NCBI RefSeq assembly: GCF_020382885.2
Contig: NC_058512.1
Span: forward strand, 9,946,802-10,010,801
DNA length: 64,000 nucleotides
From: Scatophagus argus
Lineage: Eukaryota > Chordata > Actinopteri > Scatophagidae
Direction of reading: 5' to 3'
The notes below the pieces were generated by a model. It did not search any database and was not told the DNA's origin. It worked only from the letters and a program-made list of their open reading frames with translations. Made by a program: the position numbers and the translations under genes. Every line of letters begins with the position of its first letter. Position 1 is the stretch's first letter. Positions 40,601 through 53,379 of the stretch are shown one piece after another.

Positions 40601-41925
40601 CACCAGGTGACATTTTCAGAGGAGGATTTGCCAAGAGATGATTGTGAATACATACTGGGTTACTATAGTAACAGTATGAACAGTATTGTTGGACTGTCCA
40701 CACCAATTCAGGTGAGAAAACTTAAAGGATAAATGGAGACTATCTCAGTGCTTCTTATGATATATAATAATGAATCAATATGTACATATACACATGGACA
40801 AAAAGTGTGTGGACGCCCAAATATTACAGTCATATGAGACTGTTGAACATCTCATTCTTAAAATCATGATCATCAGTAGGTTCCACTCCACTCCAAAGGT
40901 TTTTGGGGGAAGGTTTTTGTGTGACATTAGCATTAGTGAAGTCAGTCACTGATGTTAGGTGATAACCTGACTCGCACTCAACATTCCAGTTCAAAATATC
41001 TGCATGAACCTGTTTTTTGTGCACAGCAGCATCGTCACGTCACATCGTCAAGGACCATCTCCAAATTGCAAAGTTGGAAAAACACTACTGCTTGTCTAAA
41101 ATTCTCATTGTGTCCTGTTCCATAGGCTAGCTGTACTATAGGCCTAATTAAGTACAATACTTGAGGTGAAATGATAAGTCGATTAATCAATTGACAGGAA
41201 ATAAATCAACTCTTATCTTAATTGATTGTTTTCAGTCATTTTAAATGCTAAACTTATCTGATCTGAATTTTCCATATTGAATAAACTTCTATGATCACAA
41301 ACTTACATATTTCTGAATGATAATTAACTGAATTTTGAGGTTTTGGACTGGTGCTCACACAAAACAGTACATACTGTATAAATAAGTCTATTTGAGGTTG
41401 TGAAACTGTGATTTGCGTTTTTTGAAATTATTGTGAATCCTCCATCCTAAACAGATTAAGATTCCAGTCCACAGCCCTACAGCGCGTCGCTCCGACAGCT
41501 CAGATGTCAGCTCTGAAGATGACAGCACTCTGGTTCTGCTGGCTCCAAACTCCCGCAGCCCGAGCCCTAAAACTGGTAAACACCACCATCGGCACAGACG
41601 TAGCCGCAGCCCTGCTGTCCCTACTCTGTCCTCCAACCCACTTCCCTCCCTGCAGGGCCTCAGCCTTTGTCCCCGCTCCAAAGAAGGCCAGACTCGCAGC
41701 CGCTCGCCCTGCTCTGCTGCTAAGAAGGAGCGACTGGTCTCCCCCGACACTGTGCAGTCACCCACCATCAGCCCACTCAGCCCCCGCAGCCCTGTGTCCC
41801 CGGGCAGTGGGGTGACTGCACCAGAGGCTCTGATTGCTGCCATCTTAGGTGAACACAGACCAGCTCAGGTTAGCCCCACAGGGATCAAACAGATAGGAAA
41901 AGCAGGGGAAACAAACAGTGCATAA
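35857..41925 (+). CDS. inpp5j: Phosphatidylinositol 4,5-bisphosphate 5-phosphatase A (PIPP)
   Basis: Removes the 5-phosphate from PI(4,5)P2, PI(3,4,5)P3 and soluble inositol phosphates at the plasma membrane and ruffles. Exons: 35857-36464, 37834-37941, 38118-38226, 38340-38456, 38873-39048, 39401-39512, 39709-39818, 39930-40140, 40227-40364, 40456-40521, 40607-40711, 41455-41925; 776 residues. Residues 1-203 are proline/serine-rich with many SPxSP units. The catalytic domain, about 204-515, has VTWNVG, LQEVNSM, the two signature motifs FWFGDLNFR (376-384) and PAWTDRILW (453-461), and SDHKPV. A SKICH domain follows (about 518-620), then a serine/arginine/proline-rich tail. I start at 35857 because the in-frame ATG at 35794 lies before the acceptor. 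Exon 5 ends at GA|GTGTGT, which restores [14 protein letters not shown]. Domain order and the proline-rich ends separate it from INPP5K. Confidence 0.93.
37619..37656. repeat. CA microsatellite in inpp5j intron 1
   Basis: A CA run broken once by a G, just upstream of coding exon 2. Confidence 0.9.
40786..40960. mobile_element. Tc1-like end fragment in the last inpp5j intron
   Basis: Begins with CACATGGACAAAAAGTGTG and continues with the phrase GAGACTGTTGAACATCTCATT, known to me from a common teleost Tc1-like family. The first half matches 44250-44330. No transposase frame remains. Confidence 0.55.
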
Positions 41926-42720
41926 AATATAAACATCAGTAGTTAAAAGGAGATACTGGACAAGGAGAACAATAGCAGTATCCAAGCTTTCAGAGCCTCA
42001 TCTGATCCTACAAAGTCACTGTGCTCGTAGAAGCAGCACTCCTAATGTAATTGGCAAACATTATGCATTATTGGTCATAGCCCTGCAGCTCTCTGTTTCT
42101 GAATCTCGCTTCATCTCATACACTGTGTGTATTTTTGAGTCAAAGACGTGTCCAGACTCCGGATGACAAGTGCTTTTACAGACTCATGAGCTATATCATT
42201 CGCAATCAAGCATATTGAATGTGAAACCAAAGTCAGGGCAAACCTGTGATGAAAGTGAGTGGGTATTATTGACAGAAATATGGATCCACGTAAACAATAT
42301 TATATCAAAATAAGGACCCTGGACGAGACAGTGATGGTATCATAGTTCACAGCAGCGTGTGTGTGTGTGTGTGTTTTAATGTGTGAGTAGACCTGTGTGT
42401 TAAAACATAAATGAAATATGTGCATTTTGGACCTGATGATGGTCATTATTTTAACTCTATAGTTCTTGGTCTGTATTCATAAAATGAATCTAACATACCC
42501 AAGAGCAGAGGTAGATCATTTCACCACCTCAGTCAATCTGAAATATACATATAACTGTGTGACTTGAACATTAATCTTACATCAGTGCTCTTTTTTTCTT
42601 AGCAGCTTTGTGAATACAGTCTTTGTTCTATAGAGATCAGTGAGTGGATGTTTAGGCTAATGTGTTTCATTTGTTTCAAATTAAACAGTGTCATGTGCAA
42701 ATAAAACAAGAACAAATGGA
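41926..42720 (+). other. inpp5j 3' UTR
   Basis: AT-rich, with a GT run at about 42357-42374 and a poly(A) signal AATAAA at 42700-42705. No coding potential was seen. Confidence 0.55.
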
Positions 42721-44810
42721 AAGCAAACGGATAAAATACTTTTATTTTACAAACATGGCTCCAAACTGTTCAGAAGAAGTGTATGTGTGTCCCAGTGGAC
42801 TCCTTTCACATAATGACACATAATGACACATAATGACACTATCGCTTTGAGGGACGGCAGCAGATAGAAAAAAGCTTTTCAAAGAATCTGACAATTTCAA
42901 GATAGAAACAATAAAACTGATGTGAATCCTTCGAAATATCTGTGCAATTAGTCAAGACACAAAAGATTCAGGTTTGGATAAGTCTGCACAATAAAAGGCC
43001 TGATGTTTGAAATAAAGACACATAAGTGACCGAAGAGAAACACCAGAGTGAACAAGTAAGACAAACTTAACAAGCTGAGGAATGATGAGCAGCGAGTTTT
43101 ATCTGATGCATCACTGATATTTCGCTTTTCACAAGGCTGGGTGCAGGAACAGAAACAAAGTAAATCAAACTTGACAAGCTGAGGAATGATGAGCAGCGAG
43201 TTTTATCTGATGCATCGCTGATACCTGACATTTCACCAGACAGCCTGCAGAAACAGAAACCAACCCCAAATCATCATTTCAGATCTATGCAAACAGCTGT
43301 CATTGAGTGTTTTTTTGTCCTGTCCTTTAAGTGAGCTGAAAAAAAAATTAAGCTTAACTTCTTTGAACTTTGGCAGTGGAGGTTTCCCTGGTATGAATCT
43401 TAAAATGGTTTTCAAATTCTAAAATGATGATTCTAAGTCATTGGCTCCAAACCCATGTGACTTGGACATTAATCTCTTAATTCAATGCTCTTTTTTTTCT
43501 TAGCAGCTTTGTGAATACCACATTTAAAGGCTTTTCAAAGGCCTGGCTTTTTGGATGCCTTTAAATCTTTAAAATAAGTGAAATACTGGATACCTTCACC
43601 TATTTAGGCCTTGAGAAATCTTTAACATAAGCTAAATATTTAGTACTTTTACCACTTCAGTCCTTTTATAATCCTTAAAGTTGGTTAAGTAAAACATGGT
43701 TTCTTTCTCCTCTTCATTTTGTTGTATTTGGAGCATCTTATACATTACTACTGCACTGTAACTACACTCCAACTTTAATTTCCTCTATCATTCCTTTTAA
43801 TTGTTAATATTTTATTTTGTCTATCTGGTATTACTTGTTAGTTTTGCATGTCACTGTAATGCTTTACCTGAGTGAAGCGCTTGAAATACCGCTGCGTTTG
43901 CTGCCTTACCCTGCCTTCAGGCCTCTACACATCCACTATAAAGCGGAAGGCGTGTGAAATGGTTGGTGTATAGCACATGTGAACACAGCTCCAGGGATTA
44001 TAAGCACAAACAAAGCAATTTTGCAAGGAAAAATCTCCATGTAGCAGCTTAGGCGTTTACCTGGTATTTATTTAGTAATGTTTCACCCCTGAGGCGTGTG
44101 ACTTTACTTGTTTTTACCTCTGTTCAACATTGCTGAAAACATCCTGTAAGGCTTCAGTGAGGGGCCACTCAAATCCCCACCTGGATTGCTGCAGGTGTGT
44201 CAGATACAGGAATTCACATATTTATTTTGTACTACAGCAGAATTCAAAAGTAAGTGGACACCCAAACATTACAGTCATATGAGACTGTTGAACATCTCAT
44301 TCCTAAATCCATAATCATCGAGAGGCTCCACTCTTGAGGAAGGGTTTTGTGGAAATGTTTCTGTGACCTGCCTGCAGGAACAGCAGCACCAGAGGTCCTG
44401 GATTCTTTCTCCTCTTCATTTTGTTGCATTTGGAGTATCTTATGCATTACTACTGCACTGTAACTACACTCCAACTTTACTCTAACTTTCTCTTTCTCTT
44501 TTTCTCTTTCTTTTGTTATTTAATTGTTAGTGTTTTATTGTGTCATTGTTATCTGGTGTTGCTTGTTGGTTTTGAATGTCACTGTAATGCTTTCCCTGGG
44601 CACTAGTGCCTCTGCGTATGCTGCCTCGCCCTGCCTTCATACACATTCTTCATCAAATGTGAAGAAGTGAAATAGTACGGGGAAAAAATGTATATAGCAC
44701 GTTTGAACACAGCTTATGGGGTAACAAGAATAGTACCATGCGAGCAAAAAACAGCATGTAGCAGCGCAGCTGATTACCTTAAATTTATTTTAGAATATTT
44801 TAACCAACGC
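42550..44810. repeat. Patch of local duplications between inpp5j and mat2a
   Basis: Several segments occur twice: about 42558-42618 with 43456-43518; about 43066-43130 with 43170-43235 (adjacent, offset about 104 bases); about 43700-43920 with 44405-44635; and about 43977-44090 with 44700-44810. The pairs are clearly alike but diverged. A triplet of CACATAATGA units lies near 42808-42838. I see no intact gene in the patch. Confidence 0.75.
44131..44330 (+). pseudogene. Broken genomic copy of part of inpp5j
   Basis: Bases 44140-44182 match inpp5j exon 7 (39735-39777) at about 38 of 43 positions by eye. After a deletion, 44189-44238 match the end of exon 10 plus the start of its intron (40516-40565) at about 43 of 50. 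After another deletion, about 44250-44330 match the Tc1-like fragment in the last inpp5j intron. The copied exon has GAA changed to a TAA stop. Because intron sequence is included, this is a DNA duplication with internal losses, not a retrocopy. Confidence 0.8.
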
Positions 44811-44839
44811 CCAGGGACATCGCTTGATCTTAATTGGGG

Positions 44840-45134
44840 CACGCCCATTTGCATCACATGGTCTCCGCTCTTCAACAGCATTGGCTGCTGACAAATGACT
44901 GAAAAGGTCTGAAGAAGTTGCTCGGCCCAGATACCTGCAGTCGTCCTACAAGCGTTTGAGTTCACAGGGTGAGCTGAATACTGAAGCACCGTCATTGCGT
45001 TGTGTGTCTCTGTGTGAGCAGGAGACCGAGGTAAAGGTTGTAAAACCCGTCCAGCCTTTAAACATTTCAAGCACATCTCTGTATCTGAGCAGCTAACGCT
45101 AGCTTGTTGGCTAACAGCACGTTTATTGAAAAAA
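44840..45134 (+). promoter_or_regulatory. mat2a promoter and 5' UTR
   Basis: Base composition rises in C+G from about 44810 to the mat2a ATG, with an E-box-like CACATG near 44856. No clear TATA box was seen. The first exon ends at 45228 (CCCCG|GTGAGT). Confidence 0.45.
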
Positions 45135-48100
45135 ATGAACTGCCAGCTGCCCGGTTTCCATAACAACTCGCTCACTGATGGAGACCTCTTCCTCTTCACT
45201 TCGGAATCGGTCGGAGAAGGACACCCCGGTGAGTTTTAATCTGCAGCTGTTTGTGTGACAGGTAGTTTCTTCCTTGACTGTGAGAATTAAACCGATAGCA
45301 CCTTGATAGGCAGTCAAACAAGGTCATATGTTACTGTTAGCTCCGCGTGTTGTTGTCTGTCAGCTGGTCTGTCCAGCAAGTACCCTGTTCATCCTCTCTG
45401 TAGCTCTGTCGACGCACCACAAAAGTGGTTTCATATGGCATAAACGTGGCCTTGCTACATGTAGAACATGGAGAACCCGTATCCACAAAAGAACAACAGA
45501 GCCTTTGTAGGGTGGGTAATAATGTTAAAGAAGTTAGACTTCTGCTGTCGCGGCTACCTGCTAACAACACAGCGGCTAGCTGTTGAAGCTAATATCATAG
45601 TAGTTAGGACTGTTGCTGCCTGTCAGTCACACGCAGCTCCACGTGGTTTTTTTTTAACATGAAGTTACAACATAAGATAGATGTTTAGTACACCAAAGTT
45701 AACCATACATAACCATAAACACGGTTAAGGGCGTTATTTTATTTTATTCTTCCTTTTGGCTAGCTACCGTACGACATTACATCATTACAGTATTACCACA
45801 TGTACCGGTGACACATGCTCGGTTTGTTGCTGCCTGAACAAGAAGAAAAATGCTTTGAGAGACGGATAGACACTGTATACAAATAAGATCGCTTTAAGTT
45901 GGACTGTATTAAGGGGTTACTGTCAAAAATAGCTTGTTATGCATTTGAGAAGTATAACACATGCACTAGAGATTTGTTCATAGCTAAGTAATAAGAGTCT
46001 GCGGTCTGCACTTTGATATAGTATGTGTCATTTATCTCTAATATAAATTATTTGTGAGGTACGCCTCACTTAATGTAATTTAATGCAACAAAACGACAGT
46101 CCTGCACTAAATCATTCCCTTATGAGGGGTTTATTTATTTCAGGGTTAATGTTCCGTTAGACAGTATATATATATTTTTAAGCAAGGTCTACCCAATAAA
46201 CTACCAGCTGAGCATACATCTATAACATACCACAATTTAATTACAAGATTTTTCAGCAACTTGTTGTACAATATGCTGCAGTTTTTTGTTTTTTTGTTGT
46301 TTTTTTTTTCCATTCTTGCAGTGGGGGCAGCTCCTTTGCAACAGATAATAGGCTTAACAGCAGTCCTAAATATAGGTCCTGCAGGGGCTGCTGCTCAACT
46401 GTAGGTGTTGATATAGTCAGATCCACACGCTTTATAGTTGTAACACACTAGAAACACACCTACAGAGATCTGTACTAGTGTTTTATTACACTTTGCATGT
46501 ATGGACAGCCAGACAGCTTCAGTTCTCTTTGGAATGCTGTCGCACCTGTCCTGAACTGTGCCTGTGAGAGGAGTCAATGCGGTATATTTTAGGGAGGGAC
46601 GTGAAAAACACTTCACACTGTGAGCCCATTTACCAAGAGAAAGGACAGAGGTTAACACAAATATTCAGAGAGGTTTATATCTTTTTTTTTTTTTCACATC
46701 AGTACTCTAAAATCATCCACGTAGATTCCCATTAGATGAAAAAAATCTTTCTTGGTTGTGAGTGTTGGGTTCATGCAAGCTGCAGTAGGTGCCAGAGAAG
46801 TTACAAAGAATGTTTAACTTTTGTCTTCTTTTAAACAAAGGCATCACTTGTGACTATATTGTAAAACTTCTAGAAGTTATTAATTACCATTTGTGCAAAG
46901 GTATTCCTGTGAGTGTGTTTAGTTTATCTCCACTGAATTTTAATGATGCAGCATCTTCTCTGTAACAGCTGTTGCATGTTACTGTTATTTCTGTCCCTTG
47001 GATGCATTTAGGCTAATGTTAAAACAGTTTTGATAAATGACGGTAAAGTTCTGTATTAAAGTAGAAACAGTGATTTTATTTTATTTATTTATTTATTTAT
47101 TTTTTTACTGTAAAATCTGTCTTTTAAAACACTGTTCTTTTTAGTCAGCATGATCATTCTCCACATAACCGACCTGGATAAATATGCCATTGCTGCTGGT
47201 GTGGAGTTTTACACCAATATGTTCTCTATCTCTTTTTCCCAATATGTTCTCCCAAAATGCAAAAGGGAGGCATTGTCACAATGTGTTTTTATGTGTTTGA
47301 CAAGAGTAAAATGAAAATGTGTTATTTCACAGATAAGATTTGTGACCAAATCAGTGATGCTGTTTTGGACGCACACCTGAGCCAAGACCCCGATGCCAAA
47401 GTAGCATGCGGTAAGTCTTAAGACAATGAAGCATAGATGTTTCACTTTGGAGTATGCATTGTTGAGACATGTAAGTCTGAGCTGAGGAATGTAGTAAGAC
47501 GTAGGTGAGGTCTAATCAGTCGTCTTCCTACAATTTTTGTTTTCTCTACTGAAGAATGTTTTCTGACTTATGTAATGATTATAGTTATAGTTGTACTATA
47601 GTATAGTTGAATTTTCAATCAGATTTCAGGAACCAAAGAGCCCTGGGAACATATTTATTTATTTATTTATTTAATACTAAATTAGAAACTTCAGTTCAGC
47701 TTTGCACATTTTATACTGTTCTCTACCTTCACTGAGAGAAATTTTGAAATGACTTTGCAATGCATACCCAAACAGGGCTCCAAGGTGCAACCATTTTGTT
47801 CGCACATGTAACCAAAAAATCTGTCATGTGCAGCTAAACATTTGAACTGATTGCACTGGTGCACGAGAAATTAAGCAGGTCTGTTGTCAGTTTAGATTTT
47901 TAATGAACACACTAAAAATGAAAACTATTGATTATTTTTGACCCAACATCTCCATCAAGTGGTTTCATCCTACACCAAAGCCACACCCACCTCTTCCAAA
48001 ATACCAGAACATACCATATGCTCAACATTTGCTCACTACAGGAGTTCAGACTCTTATCCACTTGTAGCACTGGTGTTTGGAGCACCACTTAAACTGACAT

Positions 48101-51100
48101 GCAACTCAAATCATGGATTACTAAATGTGCCCTTTTTTTCTGATTCAAAAACTGAAGCCATAGCGTGATACTGTAATTATCATGTCTTGAATATTCAAAT
48201 GCTGAACTGAACTTTAACAAGACTGATCAAAGTATTTGCTGGCCTCTCTTGATATGGAATTCAGGTGTAGACTGTAGCGGACATTTGTCAAGGTCTTCTG
48301 ATGTTTTATAGACTATTATTGAATTAAATCAATAGTGAAAGCAATCAGTAATTGCAGCCCACACTAATGTGATTCAGCGCAACAGCCGATGTCCTTTTGC
48401 CTCCTTGTTTTTAATGATCTGTTTCACTCAGTCTCCCTCTCGTCCCTCACACTGCATGTCATTGTGTCCTCAGAGACTGCTGCTAAGACGGGGATGATCC
48501 TGCTGGTGGGGGAGATCACCTCCAATGCCATTGTTGACTACCAGAAGATTGTCAGGGACGCAATCAAAAACATAGGCTATGATGACTCCTCCAAAGGTAC
48601 GGTAAAAACAAGTTGCTAACTGTAAGTGTAGTTCACTTTAAAATTCATGTAGTTAATGCCTCTGTCTTATGTACAGACTTATTATTTAGGTTTGTGTTGA
48701 TGATCTTTAAGGTTTACACACAAAATTGCATCCAAATGGTTTCATCAATTCTGTAGATTATGGAGAGTTGATTTGGACTAGTAGTTACTAGTAGCATATG
48801 TGAGAATGTGTAGCGAGCATTATCCTTTAATGTGAGACTTAAATTATACCACAGTGCATATGATTATGATAAGAGGAAACTTTTATTATGTACTGCAAAC
48901 ACTCAGAGAAGGTACACTGAGAGCACTTTCAGCTATGAGTGTTGACCTGTTTGAGTGTTTTGTGTTTAATTTCCACCAAGAGTGAGTAAGTGAATGACAG
49001 TCTAGCTGAACCAGTTTTGGCTACCAGTTTAGGAGGCAATAAATGTTCAGTTTCTTTCTGGTGTGTCAGCATGTCCGTACAGGCAGAATTAGACGGATTT
49101 GTGATCATGCACTGCATCACACCTGCTTTTTACACAATTATGAAGCTGCCTTGCCTGAAGAGTCTTAAACATTTTAAGTCAAGTGGATGGTTTCATTTAT
49201 TTGTTTCTGACATTATGCTATTGTGAATGAGACAAATCTCCACAGAACTGTTCAATATAGAGTCTTCACATGAGATGAGACCATTTAATTGTCTTATCAT
49301 AAAGAGTGTGTCTGTAGGAGATGTGAAAACAGTTCATTGGAGCTCAGTAGTCTTGTTCCACAGGATTCGACTATAAGACCTGCAATGTGCTGGTGGCTTT
49401 GGAGCAGCAGTCCCTTGACATCGCTCAGGGCGTTCACGTGGATCGAAAGGAAGAGGACGTGGGAGCTGGTGACCAGGTCAGGTTCATACTTCTATAAGCT
49501 TGGTAACTGGAGCCTGACATGTGGTGGTAACAACAGAGTCTGTGATGTTATTTGGATCTCAGTTCATGTTGTGATTTGTGTGTGCACCTTTCACAGGGTC
49601 TGATGTTTGGATATGCTACTGATGAGACTGAGGAGTGTATGCCCCTCACTATTGTCCTGGCTCACAAGCTCAATGCCAAGATGGCTGAACTGCGCCGAAA
49701 TGGAACACTGCCGTGGCTCCGACCTGATTCCAAAACTCAGGTTGGACGAGGAAATAGTGCTGACACTTTTCATCTGCATTGCAGCACTTAAGTCCAGCTT
49801 TTGTTTACCTCCTCACATTAAAATACTAGATTTTAATGTGTTTTCCATTCAGATGTGTAGATGTATTTCTTCTACTGGACATGAGCACTGAATCAGCAAT
49901 TATTTTTATCTGATCTGGTTAATTTTTTTAATTAATTGTGTAGGCTATAAGGTGTCCAACTTAACATCCAAAAATAGAAAACCAGCAAATCCTTATATTG
50001 GAGAAGCTCAAATAAGCAGTTTATTGGGTGGTTTCGCTTAAGAAGCAATAGATTGCAGTTTCTCCTATTTTTACCAGCACCTTCACCTTTCATCTGATGG
50101 AGATAAAGAGGTTAAATGATTCATATACTGTACTAACTGGAGTCAAACCTGCAAAACTTTCATAAAGATGAATGCTTGTGACATTCAAGCCTTGGTAGCA
50201 ATGTGTGGTAGATGTGTTTGCCAGAGCTAAAAGGAGGAACAGTCGTAGTGATGGAGTAGGCTACAGCAAATAAGTGTGTAGTAGAGTCTATGACATCATA
50301 AGAACATAGACAGTGTTTGTGTAATTACTCTCATTGCCAGAAGGGGGAGACAAATGTTCCACACTACAGGTTTAACATTAGCAAGACAATGATGTCCCTA
50401 CATCACATGATACAGCTCTAACGCCTGGAGGTATTTTAGAATCACTTTAGTTTGTAGATGTTTGTTGTTGATGTTTGTTTCTACAATCTGTTTTGCATAT
50501 GATGGTGAAAATGTTTACGACTTACTCAAGGTAAAACAAACAACAGATAGTAAACACATCCTCTTTACTTTTTAAATATTTGTTTGTTTGTTTGTTTACC
50601 CCCCAGGTAACTGTTCAGTACAGGCAGGATCGCGGCGCCATGGTGCCGTTGCGTGTGCACACCATCGTGGTCTCTGTGCAGCACGATGAGGGTGTAAGTT
50701 TGGACGAGATGCGCCATTGTCTGAAGGAGCAGGTAGTGAAAGCTGTGGTGTCCAGTCAGTACCTGGATGATGAAACCATATACCACCTGCAGCCCAGTGG
50801 TCGCTTTGTCATTGGAGGACCGCAGGTGAGCCTGGCTGGCACTCAATCTTGTAACTACATTATGGTCTATTCTGAAATGCTCTGTTCAAAATGAACAAAG
50901 TCATCCAAAATGTTTTTGTATTCTATGTGCAGAAATGTCCTATATTCCTGCCCACAGGGTGATGCTGGTCTGACTGGGCGTAAAATCATTGTCGATACTT
51001 ATGGGGGCTGGGGTGCTCATGGAGGCGGAGCTTTTTCTGGGAAGGACTACACAAAGGTAGATCGCTCTGCTGCCTATGCAGCCCGCTGGGTGGCCAAATC

Positions 51101-51888
51101 TCTGGTGAAAGCTGGGCTCTGCAGGCGTGTGCTGGTCCAGGTGAGTGTGGAAAGGACAAGACATGCTCAAAATCTATATATCATAAAATCAAAGGCATGA
51201 CCACTGGATGGTTTTAGTGGCTGTTAAAGCTTAGTAGTTTCCTCCTTACAGTGATGTTAGTTTTTCATGCACCATTTTGTTATCTGTCAGATTCTGCAAG
51301 AGTGGTTTGTGAAGTTCCTGTGGATCTGTATTGTTGTATATAAACATAAACATAATGAGAAGGCCTTAAATTGGATTATTAGAGAATAATAAATAAAGAG
51401 AGAGAGAGGGAAAATGCGTGAAACGTTTTTATTTTTAAAACTTGGCACAATAAACTGTACGGACAGTGATTTTTAGATTTTAAAATATCTCTCCTGCTTC
51501 GGTTAAAGATCTTATTGTGTGTATAATCTTTCGATAACTGTTAGGTATCCTATGCTATTGGAGTCGCCCATCCACTCTCTGTCTCCATCTTCCACTATGG
51601 GACTTCCCAGAAGAGCGAAAAGGAGCTGCTGGAAATTGTGAAGAACAACTTTGACCTCCGTCCTGGAGTTATCGTGAGGTGTCTTGTCGTGTCCAGTTTT
51701 CATCCAACAAGCATGCAGTTTTACACATTTTACGAATATTTCAGGTTTCTATAAATGACATATTTTTATTCCTGTCCTGTCTTAGGGATCTTGACCTGAA
51801 GAAGCCAATCTACCAACGCACAGCAGTTTATGGTCACTTTGGTCGAGATGTCTTTTCATGGGAGGTGCCCAAGAAGCTGAAATACTGA
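45135..51888 (+). CDS. mat2a: S-adenosylmethionine synthetase (methionine adenosyltransferase II alpha)
   Basis: Makes S-adenosylmethionine from methionine and ATP in the cytosol and nucleus; it works as a tetramer, usually with MAT2B. Exons: 45135-45228, 47333-47410, 48474-48596, 49364-49476, 49597-49740, 50607-50825, 50958-51140, 51545-51678, 51786-51888; 396 residues, normal for the family. Signatures present: [17 protein letters not shown], the ATP-site hexapeptide GAGDQG and the glycine-rich GGGAFSGKD loop. The ending [11 protein letters not shown] is MAT2A-like, not MAT1A-like (LVF end). The N-terminus ([17 protein letters not shown]) and the segment [20 protein letters not shown] differ from mammalian MAT2A, so a teleost mat2a-like paralogue is possible. 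The last intron is only 107 bases with a weak donor (GAG|GTGTCT). Three METTL16-type hairpins lie in the 3' UTR. Confidence 0.94.
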
Positions 51889-52532
51889 ACCCCCTTCCCC
51901 TTCTTATTTCCCAGTGGGCTTCGGGTGTACCACAGATAAACGTGTGTTTGTCTTCCTTCCTCCCCCTCCCTCCTCTTCCTCCTCACACACACAGCTACTT
52001 CACCAAAACCCCTACTACATGAAAAGAGACAACAATAGTTTTTCAGATGCCAACATATTAAATTGAACAGACACGTTGGACAAATTTTGTGTACAGATTT
52101 GAGCAGTGCTGCTGGCTTTTAATCACCTCTGTTCAACTGGCTCACCTCATACATGCTTGTATTTCTACAGATCTTATAATAATTAACAACAGTCTATATT
52201 TAAATTGTATTTATGGCAGATTTCCAGAAGAAATTTCTGGGTACTTATCAGTAATGACTGTTCTGTAAGTATTCCGCAGCTTTTAAATTCAGAATCTCAC
52301 TGCAGTTTAGTTGTAAATGTGATCAGGGGTTGGCTTCCTTTCTTATGTCATTTCCCAATTTTTGGATGAAGGGTTAATGACAGTTTAGCATCCAAAACAA
52401 AAAAAACATCAGCTTTCTTCCCCTCACATCCTTCACCCTCACTGTTACTGATGGCACAATTAGAGTCAAATGGTTGTCAAGTGATTTTGACTTTGTTATT
52501 TTTCTCATGTGTTGTCCCTTCAGACCATTTTT

Positions 52533-52559
52533 TTCTGGCGTTATACAGAGAAGTCAGAA
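52533..52559 (+). promoter_or_regulatory. METTL16-type hairpin 1 in mat2a 3' UTR
   Basis: Seven-pair stem (52533-52539 with 52553-52559, one G-U pair) closing a 13-base loop whose 3' end is TACAGAGAA (52544-52552). In human MAT2A the same nonamer, also present in U6 snRNA, is methylated or bound by METTL16, which links RNA stability and splicing to S-adenosylmethionine level. Confidence 0.85.
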
Positions 52560-52734
52560 GCTGCTAATGATTGTGTGGTTATGTTGGGCTGCACCATGAA
52601 ATCACTTTTTACAAATTTTTGTAATATATTTTGTTGATTTAAATGTCATGTGAGTGTTCCAAATGATGAATGTCTCATTCTACTGATCAAGATAAAGGCA
52701 GCGGTACAGCACTTCCCCGCTCCTGAGGATGACT

Positions 52735-52760
52735 CTGGGTGTAGATACAGAGAAACCCAG
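52735..52760 (+). promoter_or_regulatory. METTL16-type hairpin 2 in mat2a 3' UTR
   Basis: Perfect six-pair stem CTGGGT/ACCCAG (52735-52740 with 52755-52760) around a 14-base loop that ends in TACAGAGAA (52746-52754). The nonamer sits directly against the 3' stem strand, as in the first hairpin. Confidence 0.85.
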
Positions 52761-53379
52761 GCTCAGTCACCTCTGGACAGGGGCTGCCTTTATCCCAGAG
52801 ATTTAACAGAATACTTGAAATCATTCACAGCATGGCGTTTGACTATATTTGGGACCGAACAGTTTGACCAGCAAGCAGTGATATATGTGCGTGTGTTTAA
52901 TGCCAAGTTTCTGTACCTAAACTGTTTTCTACTCAGTCATGAATAGTTTGGGTCCTTCAGTCTCACCTGCACACAGTGTGAAAGGTGGGCTGACATGGAA
53001 GAAGATGAAGAGCAGAGCCACAGACAGAAAAAAAAAAGTGAAAGAGGCACACAGTCAGCTTAGTGAATGTAAGTCATGGTATTACTGCTCCCGTCATCTC
53101 AGCATTATAAATGAGGACATGGGATCAGATATTTTGATTTAGTACTGGTGATTTAGAATCTTTCACATTGGCTCTTAATGATACCAAAAAGGAAAAGGCT
53201 TCTGTTGTCAGCGTTACATGTGCAATTGTTCCCAAATGAATGTGCTTGCAATTGACACTTGTTTTTTTTTTTTTATTTATTTGTTTTTAAAAACATATTA
53301 ATTTTTTACACCTTAAAGACTTTTGCAGAGTTTACTTGCAGTAAATGCAAAAAAATAAGCTGAGGAAAGATATTTGCCG

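Noticed and set aside
41388-41843. 151-codon minus-strand open frame
   Set aside because: It is antisense to the last inpp5j coding exon, whose + frame is clearly the real one.
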